The notes beneath the pieces were generated by a model. The model worked only from the letters and a program-made list of their open reading frames with translations. It was not told where the DNA came from and did no database searches. Position numbers and translations under genes: made by a program. 64,000 nt of DNA from Kineococcus mangrovi (GTDB taxonomy: Bacteria; Actinomycetota; Actinomycetes; Actinomycetales; Kineococcaceae), in assembly GCF_041320705.1 (NCBI RefSeq), contig NZ_JBGGTQ010000009.1, forward strand, positions 62,001 to 126,000. Reading direction: 5' to 3'. Every line of letters starts with the position of its first letter. The first letter of the stretch is position 1. Below are positions 25,020-32,735 of this stretch, piece after piece.

Positions 25020-25948
25020 TGCTGGGTCAGCGCCGCGGTGATCGCGTCGACGTTCCCGGTCATCCACGTCGTGTAGTCCTCGCCCTCGGGGAGCGTCTCG
25101 GTCACGGGCACCACCGCGACGCCGTTGCTCTTGGCGGCGTCGAGGACCTCCTGGGTCTGCGGGCCGGTGGTCTGCTCGTTGTAGACCAGGGCCTGGACCT
25201 GGTGCCCGCTGAAGAGTGCCAGGGTCTGCTGGAGCACGTCGACCGGGACGTCGCTCTCCTCCTCGATGGCCTCGGAGAACTCCTCGGGCGTCTCGTTCTC
25301 GGTGCCGAGGGCTTCGAGCAGGTAACCCGGCACGGGTTCGGTGATGGCGACGGCCTTGCCCTCGGTGGAGGCCTTGTCCTCCTCGATCTTCTGCTCGAGG
25401 GTGTCCAGGCCCCGCTCGAAGGTCTTCAGGTTGGCCTCGAACGTGGCGGCGTCGTCGGGGGCGGCCTCGGCGAGGGTGGTCTCGATCTCCCGGGCGACCT
25501 CGCGGACCGTCTCGACGTCGTACCAGACGTGCTCGTTGAGCTCCTCGCCCGCGCTGGCCTCCTTGCCGGAGATGTCCACGGCGTTCAGGACGGTCGCGTT
25601 CGAGGAGGCGGCCGCGAGCATGGTGTCGACGAAGTCGTCGTAGCCGCCGCCGTTCTCCACGACGACGGTCGCCTTGGACAGTTCGAGCTGGGTGCGGGTG
25701 TTCGCCTCGTAGCTGTGGGGGTCGGCGCTGGGGTCGTCGATGATCGAGGTCACCGTCGCGTCGTCACCGGCGATCGAGCTCGCGACCGATCCCCACACGT
25801 TCGTCGAGGCGACGATGCTCAGGCCGCCGGCGTCGGAGGAGGAGGACGCGGCGGGCGAGGAGGTGTCGTCCCCGCCGCCGCAGGCGCCGAGGGCGAGCCC
25901 CGCGGTGAGGACGGAGGCGAGGGCGAGGGTCGAGCGGCGCGAGAGCAT
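25016..25948 (-). CDS. znuA: Zinc-binding lipoprotein (ZnuA-like, cluster 9 SBP)
   Basis: 310 residues with lipobox LALGAC at about residue 23, so it is tethered outside the membrane. Cluster A-I/9 metal-binding features: DPHSYEAN (His ligand 1, about residue 77), NEHVWYD (His ligand 2, about 140) and the following ITEPVPGYLLEALG, where the third ligand usually is a His and here appears as Glu/Pro-rich. The usual His-rich loop is short and acidic. This ligand change is an oddity. First gene of the operon, preceded by a strong Zur-box match. Confidence 0.9.
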   Translation of the reverse strand: MLSRRSTLALASVLTAGLALGACGGGDDTSSPAASSSSDAGGLSIVASTNVWGSVASSIAGDDATVTSIIDDPSADPHSYEANTRTQLELSKATVVVENGGGYDDFVDTMLAAASSNATVLNAVDISGKEASAGEELNEHVWYDVETVREVAREIETTLAEAAPDDAATFEANLKTFERGLDTLEQKIEEDKASTEGKAVAITEPVPGYLLEALGTENETPEEFSEAIEEESDVPVDVLQQTLALFSGHQVQALVYNEQTTGPQTQEVLDAAKSNGVAVVPVTETLPEGEDYTTWMTGNVDAITAALTQQ

Positions 25949-25966
25949 GCGGCGGCTTCCTGACGA

Positions 25967-25981
25967 TGGGAACGATTCGCA
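25967..25981 (-). promoter_or_regulatory. Zur box upstream of the zinc importer
   Basis: The 15 bases TGGGAACGATTCGCA fit the actinobacterial Zur pattern TGnnAACGATTnnCA at every fixed position. The site is 18 bp upstream of the znuA start, where bound Zur-zinc would block transcription. Confidence 0.75.
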
Positions 25982-26002
25982 GGAACTGTACGCCCGTGGG
26001 CC

Positions 26003-28270
26003 TCAGGTGCGCGCCGGGACCGCCCGCGGCAGGTGGGCCCGCGCGAAGTCCGCGGCGGGCAGCGGGCGGGAGAACAGGTAGCCCTGGCCCTGGCCCACGC
26101 CCGCGGCGACGAGCTGGGCGCGCTGCGCCTCGGTCTCCACGCCCTCGGCGACGACGTCGAGGCCGAGGTGGGCGGCCATGGCCGTCACGGCGCGCACGAT
26201 CTCGACCGGCCGGGCCGCGCGGGGGCCGGCCACCGCGGACGGGGACGGGGACCCCGGCCGCGGGCCGCCGGTGAGGGACCGGTCGAGCTTGAGGACCCGC
26301 ACGGGGAAGCGGCTGAGGTAGTCCAGCGAGGTGAACCCCGTGCCGTAGTCGTCCAGGAGGACGACGACACCGGCCTCGGCCAGCGTCGCCAGCGAGGCCG
26401 CCGCCGGGCCGGACACGGCCACCTCCTCCTGCTCGGTGATCTCCAGGCGCAGCGACGACGCCGGGACCCCCGCGTCGGCCAGCACCGCCAGGACGGTCGT
26501 GGCCAGGTCCGGGGCGTCCAGGCTCGCGCCGGTCAGGTTCACGCTGACCGGCAGCACCGGCCGCCCCTCGTCCCGCCACCGCCGCAGGTGCCCGACCGTC
26601 GTCCGCAGGACCGCCAGGTCGAGCCGGGTGTCCAGGCCCAGGTCGGTCACGACGTCCAGGAACGCGTCGGGGGTCAGCAGGCCGCGGCTCGGGTGCTGCC
26701 AGCGGACCAGCGCCTCGGCGCTGACGACGCGGCCGGTCGGCAGGTCCACCACGGGCTGCAGGTGGACGTCGAGCCGGCCGGCACCCGGTGCGCCGTCCAG
26801 GAGCTCGCGCACGTCGTGGCCGAGGGCGTAGCGCGCGCTGACCGCGTCGCGCATCCGCGGGGTGAAGGCGACGACGCGGTCACCGCCGGCGGCCTTGGCG
26901 GCGTACATGGCGATGTCGGCGCGGGTGAGCAGCTCGGCCAGGGGCACCGGGTCGGTGGTGACGTCGGGGGTGACGTCAGCGGTGACGAGCCCGATGCTGG
27001 CGCCCACCCGGGTCTGGACCGAGGGCAGCCGCACGGGTGGGCCCAGCGCCGCCAGCACGTCGGCCGCCACGTCCCGCAGGTGCTCCGGCGCCGCGAGGAC
27101 GACGAACTCGTCACCGCCCAGCCGGGCGAGGAGCCCGCGGCCCGCGACGGCGGTCAGCGCGCGGTCCCGGACGGCCAGCAGGATGAGGTCGCCGACGTCG
27201 TGCCCGTGGCTGTCGTTGACGTGCTTGAACCCGTCCAGGTCGAACAGCAGCAGGCCGACGGGTCCGGCCCACCGCTCGTGCGCGTGGGAGAGGCCGCGGC
27301 GGTTGGCGAGGTCGGTGAGGGGGTCGCGCCCGGCGAGCCGTTCGGTGACCCGCAGCGCCCGCGCCGCCCGCACCAGGCACAGCGCGGCGACCAGCGCCCC
27401 GGCGGCCGGGACGACCCACGGGGGCAGGGTCCCGACCCCCGCGCGGGTGCCGGTGGAGGCGCTGACGACCACCGTCAGACCGGCGGGGAGCAGGACCAGG
27501 GGCAGCAGGCCCAGCAGGGCGGTGGAGTCCGGGCGCCGCCGCGTGAACGTGACCGGGTCGAACACGGCCCGCACGCGGGGGTGGACCGCCGCGCACGCCG
27601 GGGCCAGGACGGCGATCGTCCCCAGCAGCCCCACCGCGCTGCCGGGCTGGGCGAGGCGGCTGTTCTCCAGGGCGGTGGACAGGTCGTAGACCAGGGAGGA
27701 CAGCCCGCCGGCCAGCGCCAGGTACGAGGCCGGACCCAGCCCGCTGCGTGAGAGCGCGAACTTCACCACGACGCCCGCCACGGCGATGTCGACGCTCGCC
27801 ACCACCACGAAGTACGGCGTCATCACGCCGAGGGTCGCCAGCTGCGCCGCGACGGTGACCCCGACGGTCACGACGATCACCGCGTCGAGGGACCCGCCCG
27901 AGCCGGCGGCGCGGGCCGAGCCCTGGTGGCGCACGGACAGGACGACCACGTGGCCCACGACGAACGCGCCCAGGGCCTGCCCGAGGGCCATGCAGACCAC
28001 CACCGCGACGTGGTGGCGTCCCAGGACCTGCCCGGCGGTGAAGCCGGCCGCCCAGCAGGTGAGCATCGCGGCCACCGCCGACCACACCCGGGTGCCCGGG
28101 TCGTGCCGGTACCGGCCCGCCAGGACCAGCACCGGGGCGGTCCAGACCGCCACGAGCATCAGGGGTGAGCGGAGGCCGGGGACCACCAGCGCGGTGAGGA
28201 CGACCCCGAGGGAGGCGAGGAGCACAGCCCGCGCGGTGCGGTCCGCACGGTGCCCGGGGACGCTGCTCAC
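26003..28270 (-). CDS. Membrane GGDEF-EAL cyclic-di-GMP protein
   Basis: 755 residues from GTG. The first 310 residues hold about ten membrane helices in a MASE-like sensor. A GGDEF domain follows with intact ARLGGDEFVV (about 384), so diguanylate cyclase activity is possible. The inhibitory RxxD I-site five residues upstream is absent. An EAL domain has SAEALVRWQHP (about 516), SVNLTGASL, LEITEQ, DDYGTGFTSLDYL and VVAEGVET, with all usual metal and catalytic residues, so phosphodiesterase activity is also possible. A 20-residue Pro/Gly insertion after LKLDRSLTGG is unusual. Monocistronic. Confidence 0.93.
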   Translation of the reverse strand: MSSVPGHRADRTARAVLLASLGVVLTALVVPGLRSPLMLVAVWTAPVLVLAGRYRHDPGTRVWSAVAAMLTCWAAGFTAGQVLGRHHVAVVVCMALGQALGAFVVGHVVVLSVRHQGSARAAGSGGSLDAVIVVTVGVTVAAQLATLGVMTPYFVVVASVDIAVAGVVVKFALSRSGLGPASYLALAGGLSSLVYDLSTALENSRLAQPGSAVGLLGTIAVLAPACAAVHPRVRAVFDPVTFTRRRPDSTALLGLLPLVLLPAGLTVVVSASTGTRAGVGTLPPWVVPAAGALVAALCLVRAARALRVTERLAGRDPLTDLANRRGLSHAHERWAGPVGLLLFDLDGFKHVNDSHGHDVGDLILLAVRDRALTAVAGRGLLARLGGDEFVVLAAPEHLRDVAADVLAALGPPVRLPSVQTRVGASIGLVTADVTPDVTTDPVPLAELLTRADIAMYAAKAAGGDRVVAFTPRMRDAVSARYALGHDVRELLDGAPGAGRLDVHLQPVVDLPTGRVVSAEALVRWQHPSRGLLTPDAFLDVVTDLGLDTRLDLAVLRTTVGHLRRWRDEGRPVLPVSVNLTGASLDAPDLATTVLAVLADAGVPASSLRLEITEQEEVAVSGPAAASLATLAEAGVVVLLDDYGTGFTSLDYLSRFPVRVLKLDRSLTGGPRPGSPSPSAVAGPRAARPVEIVRAVTAMAAHLGLDVVAEGVETEAQRAQLVAAGVGQGQGYLFSRPLPAADFARAHLPRAVPART

Positions 28271-28346
28271 ACCGGCTCGTCGGTACCGCGGTCACCGTCC
28301 TGAAGACGGGCGGGGCAGGCTCACCCGGGTGGCGGCACCCCGCCGG

Positions 28347-29171
28347 TCACGTCTGCCGGGACAACGTGCCGCGCAGGACGCTGTCGGAGGAGTGCCCCGG
28401 GTCCCCGTCCAGCGGCTCGCGCGAGACGTCCACGACGTCGAACCGGGACAGGTCCAGGCCGGCCGGGACGGTGACGGTCGTGTCGTCGCCCGCCATCGTC
28501 CCCAGCGACACCATCCCGCCGTCGGCGTCGAGCAGCCACGCCTCCAGGTAGCCGTCGGTGGGGGAGGGGACACCGCGCACGACGAGGTGCAGCTGGACGG
28601 TGCCGTCCAGGTCGGCGACCTGCGCGCTGCCCCCCGGGGCCCCGGCGCCACCGTCCGTCGCGCCCGGGGGGCGCAACGTCGCCGAGGACACGACCGTCGA
28701 GCGGGCGGCGACCGGCTCGGACCCGCCGGTCAGCCGCGACCCCGCGACGCCCCCCACCCCGCCCACCAGGAGACCCGCGACGGCGGCCGCGGCCACGGGC
28801 AGGGCCAGGCGGCGGTCCGGTCCCCGGCCCGCCCGGCTGCGCCGGTGCTCGACCAGGGACACCGGGGCGGGCGCCTGGCCGGACCGCGGGACCGGGCGCA
28901 CCGCGACGGGCCCGTCCCCGGGCCGGGTCGTCCCGTCCAGACCCACCTCGTGCGCGATCCGGTCCCAGGTCCCCGGCGGCGGCGCGAGCGCCTCGACGTC
29001 GTCGGCCACCCGGGCCGCCCCCAGGCGGGCCCAGTCGGCCACCTCCGCGCGGCACCGCCCGCAGTCGGCGAGGTGCCGGCGGGCGGCGGCACCCAGCGGT
29101 TCGCCGAGCCCGGCCAGCACCGCCTCGTCCTCGTCCAGGTGCGGCGTCCCGGCACCGTCAGCAGGCTGCAC
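28347..29171 (-). CDS. Anti-sigma factor, RskA-like with zinc-finger motif
   Basis: 274 residues. The N terminus has a ZAS-type zinc motif HLADCGRC (H-x3-C-x2-C) at about 33-40 in a helical domain that binds the sigma factor. A single membrane helix (ALPVAAAAVAGLLVGGV) is near residue 130, followed by an extracytoplasmic RskA-like beta domain (LHLVVRGVPSPTDGYLEAWL). Its start overlaps the sigma gene by 14 bp, so they are co-translated. It should hold the cognate sigma factor at the membrane until proteolysis. Confidence 0.9.
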   Translation of the reverse strand: MQPADGAGTPHLDEDEAVLAGLGEPLGAAARRHLADCGRCRAEVADWARLGAARVADDVEALAPPPGTWDRIAHEVGLDGTTRPGDGPVAVRPVPRSGQAPAPVSLVEHRRSRAGRGPDRRLALPVAAAAVAGLLVGGVGGVAGSRLTGGSEPVAARSTVVSSATLRPPGATDGGAGAPGGSAQVADLDGTVQLHLVVRGVPSPTDGYLEAWLLDADGGMVSLGTMAGDDTTVTVPAGLDLSRFDVVDVSREPLDGDPGHSSDSVLRGTLSRQT

Positions 29172-29772
29172 TGTCGGCCTCCAGACGGGTGCGCAGCCGG
29201 TGCAGGGACCGGCGCAGGTGGCTCTTGACGGTGCCCAGGGGCAGACCGGTGCGGGCGGCGACCTGGGCGTGCGTCAGGTCGTCGAAGAAGGCCAGCCGGA
29301 CGAGGGTGCGCTGGGGTTCCCCGAGCTCGTCGATCTCGGCGAGCAGGACCACCCGGTCGGCCGCGGCGTCCTGCGGCAGCGGTTCGTGCAGCGCGTCGGC
29401 GGCCCCGCCGGTCAGCCGGTCGGGTTCGGTGACGACCTCGGAGCGGTGGCGCTGGGCGAGGGCGTCGGCGACGCGGTGCCGGGTGATGCCGACGAGCCAG
29501 GCCGCGAACGTGGACCGGCCGGGGTCGAAGTTGCCCCGCGAGCGCCACGCGGCCACGAAGACGGCCTGCACGACGTCCTGGGCGTCCTGCTCCCCGAGCC
29601 GTCGCCGGGCCAGGCCGTTGACGAGGGGGGAGAAGCGTTCGTAGGCCTCCCGCAGGCCCCGTTCGTCGCCCGCCCGGACGGCGTGCCCGACGTCGGCGTC
29701 GTCCCACGCGGCCGGCGCGGACCAGTCGCTCGACCGGCCCGTCCCGGCGGGGGAGTCGGGCCGCGGGCTCAC
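29158..29772 (-). CDS. ECF-type RNA polymerase sigma factor (SigK-like)
   Basis: 204 residues from GTG. Region 2 covers AYERFSPLVNGLARRRLG and QDAQDVVQAVFVAAWRS (about residues 40-80). Region 4 ends with LTHAQVAARTGLPLGTVK, then a basic recognition helix HLRRSLHRLRTRL. The pairing with an RskA-like anti-sigma is the usual SigK/SigL arrangement. The region between (LTGGAADALHEPLP) is a short linker. Autoregulation is likely but no promoter was assigned. Confidence 0.92.
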   Translation of the reverse strand: MSPRPDSPAGTGRSSDWSAPAAWDDADVGHAVRAGDERGLREAYERFSPLVNGLARRRLGEQDAQDVVQAVFVAAWRSRGNFDPGRSTFAAWLVGITRHRVADALAQRHRSEVVTEPDRLTGGAADALHEPLPQDAAADRVVLLAEIDELGEPQRTLVRLAFFDDLTHAQVAARTGLPLGTVKSHLRRSLHRLRTRLEADSAAC

Positions 29773-29816
29773 GGCACCACCGTAGGGCGGCCCCACCGGC
29801 CCGCCACCCGGCGAGC

Positions 29817-31052
29817 TCAGGCCGCCCGTCCCGGCAGGTCCGGGTAGTCCGGCACGGTGAACGCGTCGGCCGGTGGGTGCGTGAACCGTCCGGTCAGGCC
29901 GCCGAGCGCGCGGGCGGGTCGGCTCGTCAGCACCCGGGCGCCCGCCCACAACGCCCGCCGGTGCCGGCGCGACCGGGGGTTGGCGAGCGCCGGCGTGCCC
30001 GGCGGCAGGGCCTGGGCCCGGGTGGCGAACGGCCGCACCCGCCGCTCGTAGGCGGCGAAGGCGTCGGTGTGCGAGCGGCCCCGGGCGAGCGCCGTGGCGA
30101 GTTCCCCGGCGAGGACGTAGGCGCCGGTGAGGCCGAGCGTCGTGCCCAGGCCGCTGATCGGCGAGGCGCAGTGCGCGGCGTCGCCGAGCAGCACGACGCG
30201 TCCGCTGCTCCAGCGGTCCAGGTGCACCTGCGCGAGGTCCTCGAAGTGGAACGGGGTGTCGTCCAGGGCGGCCAGGACGCGGTCGGTCTCCCAGCCCGCG
30301 CCGCGGAACACCCGGCGCAGCACCGTGGTCTGGGCCCCGGCGTCGAGGTCGGCGAGGCCGCGGGTGGGGGAGAGGAAGTTCAGCAGCGCGCGCGTGGTGC
30401 CGGTGTTGTCGGGGCGCAGGTGGACGCTGCGGCCCTCCAGCGCGTTGTACCAGCGCCAGGTCCGGTCGTCGTCCGGCGTGCGCGGGATCGTCACGTAGGC
30501 GCAGTACATGCCGAGCGGGCGCAGGTGGTCGCCCGGGAACACCAGGCCCCGGGTGCGCGACCCCACGCCCTCGGCGACGACGACGAGGTCGACCTCGCGG
30601 CGCTCGCCGGAGGCCAGCGTCACGCTGACCCCGTCGGCGTGCTCGGCCAGGTCCGTGACGTGGTCGCCGAACACGTGCTCGGTCCGCTGCGCGGGCAGGT
30701 CGAGCAGCAGGCCCGACAACTGCCCGCGCAGGATCTCCAGCTCGGCGGTGGCGCCGTCGCTCTCGCCCTGCGCGGCGGGCAGCACGGCGCGGCGGCGGCC
30801 GTGCTCGTCGACGAACGCGGTGCCCTCCTCGGTCGTGTGGGCGGCGAGGGCGGCCTGCTCGACACCCGTGCGGCGCAACACCTCCCGCGCCGCGCCGCGG
30901 ACGTCGACGTTCTGCCCCTCCTCGCGGCGGCCGGGGGCGCGCTCGACGAGGGTGACCGCGAAACCCGCGCGGTCGAGCCAGTGGGCGAGCAGCGGGCCGG
31001 CGACGCCGGCGCCGGAGACCAGAACCGTTCCGCGGTGGGGCCGGGACGACAT
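29817..31052 (-). CDS. FAD-dependent monooxygenase (TetX/PHBH-like)
   Basis: 411 residues from ATG. N-terminal Rossmann motif VSGAGVAGPLLAHWLDRAG, then DG-type motif VVVAEGVGSRTRG and GD motif GRVVLLGDAAHCASPISGLG. This is a group A flavin hydroxylase of the kind that modifies tetracyclines, aromatic compounds or polyketides. It is divergent from a MarR-type regulator over two palindromes, so it is probably induced by its substrate or a related toxin. Confidence 0.92.
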   Translation of the reverse strand: MSSRPHRGTVLVSGAGVAGPLLAHWLDRAGFAVTLVERAPGRREEGQNVDVRGAAREVLRRTGVEQAALAAHTTEEGTAFVDEHGRRRAVLPAAQGESDGATAELEILRGQLSGLLLDLPAQRTEHVFGDHVTDLAEHADGVSVTLASGERREVDLVVVAEGVGSRTRGLVFPGDHLRPLGMYCAYVTIPRTPDDDRTWRWYNALEGRSVHLRPDNTGTTRALLNFLSPTRGLADLDAGAQTTVLRRVFRGAGWETDRVLAALDDTPFHFEDLAQVHLDRWSSGRVVLLGDAAHCASPISGLGTTLGLTGAYVLAGELATALARGRSHTDAFAAYERRVRPFATRAQALPPGTPALANPRSRRHRRALWAGARVLTSRPARALGGLTGRFTHPPADAFTVPDYPDLPGRAA

Positions 31053-31077
31053 GCGATCCTCCTGGTGAGTCGATGTC

Positions 31078-31108
31078 GTTCAGTGAACTGGTAGCTAGAC
31101 TGTCTAGC
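31078..31108. promoter_or_regulatory. Two adjacent palindromes, MarR operator candidates
   Basis: GTTCAGTGAAC (31078-31088) is a 5-bp perfect inverted repeat around G. GCTAGACTGTCTAGC (31094-31108) is a 7-bp perfect inverted repeat around T. Both lie in the 73-bp gap between the divergent monooxygenase and MarR genes. MarR proteins bind short palindromes of this size. Confidence 0.75.
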
Positions 31109-31125
31109 AACTTGGGGAGGCGTCC

Positions 31126-31617
31126 GTGGCGGACGAGGTGGGCGATGAGGTGGGCGACGAGGTGGGCGACGAGGTGGCGCAGGAGATGGTCCCCGGGATC
31201 TCGCCCGTCGTCGTCGCCGTGCGCGAGGTCGTGCACGCCTCGCGGGAACTGGGCAACCGCATCGCCCGCGGCGCCGGGCGCAGCGCGACGGACACCACGG
31301 CGCTGGGGCTGCTCGACATGTACGGGCCGCTCGGCCCCGCCCAGATCGCCGGGCACCTGGGCATCAGCACGGCCTCGGCCACGACCCTCGTCGACCGGCT
31401 CGAGGAGGCCGGTGACGTCCACCGCGTCGCGCACCCCACCGACCGCCGGCGGGTCGTCGTCCACCTCGACGAGACCACGCGCGAGCGCGAGCGCGCCGTG
31501 TGGACCCCCGTCGTCGCCGACATCGACGCGGCGGCCCGGGAGCTGCCGCCGCAGGAGCAGGAGGTCGTCCGCAGGTACCTGGTGCGGTTGGCCGCCCTGC
31601 TCGCCCGGCACCCCTGA
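31126..31617 (+). CDS. MarR-family transcriptional regulator
   Basis: 163 residues from GTG. A winged helix-turn-helix is clear: LGLLDMYGPLGPAQIAGHLG, then STASATTLVDRLEEAGDVHR, wing HPTDRRRVVVHLDE. The N-terminal 18 residues are an acidic repeat, G-D-E-V three times over, encoded by 12-bp DNA repeats; a start after the repeat is possible (an ATG at 31186). It is divergent from the flavin monooxygenase and probably represses it and itself. The stop is 1 bp from the stop of the convergent alcohol dehydrogenase. Confidence 0.92.
   Translation: MADEVGDEVGDEVGDEVAQEMVPGISPVVVAVREVVHASRELGNRIARGAGRSATDTTALGLLDMYGPLGPAQIAGHLGISTASATTLVDRLEEAGDVHRVAHPTDRRRVVVHLDETTRERERAVWTPVVADIDAAARELPPQEQEVVRRYLVRLAALLARHP
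31132..31176 (+). repeat. 12-bp in-frame tandem repeat in the marR gene
   Basis: GGCGACGAGGTG units: a partial unit at 31132-31140 and full units at 31141, 31153 and 31165, the first with a T for C change. Slippage would keep the frame and only alter the number of Gly-Asp-Glu-Val units. Confidence 0.9.
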
Positions 31618-31618
31618 C

Positions 31619-32725
31619 TCAGGGCACGAGCACGGGTTTCACCGTCGTCCCGCTGCGCATGTCGGCGACGGCCTCGTCGAACTCCTCGAAGGAGTAGGTC
31701 CGCACCAGCTCCCCCAGGGGCATCCGCCCGCTCGCGACGAGGTCGACCAGCGCCGGGACCAGCGTGGCGCCGTCCCCGTCGCCGAGGGTGATCCCCTCCA
31801 CGCGCCGGCCCGGCAGCAACCCGTTCACGTCCACGCCCACCTCCACGCCGAACGGGGGCGCTCCCACGGCCAGGGCGCTGCCCCGGGGCGCGAGCGCGTC
31901 CACCCCGGCGCGTAGCAGCGCGGGGACCCCCGTGGTGTCCACGACGCCGTCGGCGCCGCCCCCGGTGACGTCGACCAGGGCGGCGGTGAGGTCGCCGTCG
32001 AGGGCGGAGGTGTCCACGACGTGCGTCGCGCCGAACCTGCGCGCCGTCTCCAGGCGGTGCCCCACGCGGTCGACGGCGACGATCCGCGTCGCGGGGGTGA
32101 GGGCGGCGGCCGCCACGGCGGCCAGGCCCACGGCCCCGGTGCCGAGCACGACGACGGCGTCACCGGGCCCGGGACGCAGCGCGTTCCACACCGCCCCGGC
32201 CCCGGTCTGGAAACCGCACCCGAGCGGGGCGAGCGTCGGCAGGGGGGACCCGGCCGGGACGCGGACGAGGCTGCGCTCGTCGACGAGGGCGTGCCGGGCG
32301 AAGGAGGACTGCCCGAAGAAGTGCCCGCCGAGGGGTTCCCCGGCGCGGGTGATCGTGGCGCTGCCGTCGGCGCGGCGGCCGCCGAGCAGGTTCAGCGGCA
32401 ACCACTGCCCGCAGTAGGCGGGGTGCCCCTGGCGGCAGTTCCGGCACGCGCCGCAGGAGGTGAACGACGTGAGGACCTCGTCGCCGACGCAGATCCCCCG
32501 GACGGCCGAGCCGACGGCTTCGACGACCCCGGCCCCCTCGTGCCCGAGGACCCCCGGCAGCGGGAACGGCAGGGCGCCGGAGGCGACGGTGAGGTCGGTG
32601 TGGCACAACCCGACGGCCACGGTGCGGACGAGCACCTCGTCCGGGCGCGGGTCGTCGAGGTCGACCTCGGTGAGGACGGGGGCCCCGCCGGGTTCGACGA
32701 CGAGGGCTTCGGTGGTGGTGGGCAC
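31619..32725 (-). CDS. Zinc-dependent alcohol dehydrogenase (aryl-alcohol type)
   Basis: 368 residues from GTG. Catalytic zinc ligands are in VGLCHTDL (Cys), GHEGAGVVEAVG (His-Glu) and the later GCGFQTGAGAV (Cys). The structural zinc lobe has four Cys, SCGACRNCRQGHPAYC. The NAD site is VVLGTGAVGLAAVAAA. Long insertion after the lobe (LPLNLLGGRRADGS) is typical of benzyl/aryl alcohol dehydrogenases. It lies 10 bp after the aldehyde dehydrogenase gene, so the pair would oxidise an alcohol to an acid in sequence. Confidence 0.92.
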   Translation of the reverse strand: MPTTTEALVVEPGGAPVLTEVDLDDPRPDEVLVRTVAVGLCHTDLTVASGALPFPLPGVLGHEGAGVVEAVGSAVRGICVGDEVLTSFTSCGACRNCRQGHPAYCGQWLPLNLLGGRRADGSATITRAGEPLGGHFFGQSSFARHALVDERSLVRVPAGSPLPTLAPLGCGFQTGAGAVWNALRPGPGDAVVVLGTGAVGLAAVAAAALTPATRIVAVDRVGHRLETARRFGATHVVDTSALDGDLTAALVDVTGGGADGVVDTTGVPALLRAGVDALAPRGSALAVGAPPFGVEVGVDVNGLLPGRRVEGITLGDGDGATLVPALVDLVASGRMPLGELVRTYSFEEFDEAVADMRSGTTVKPVLVP

Positions 32726-32735
32726 GTGGATCCCC

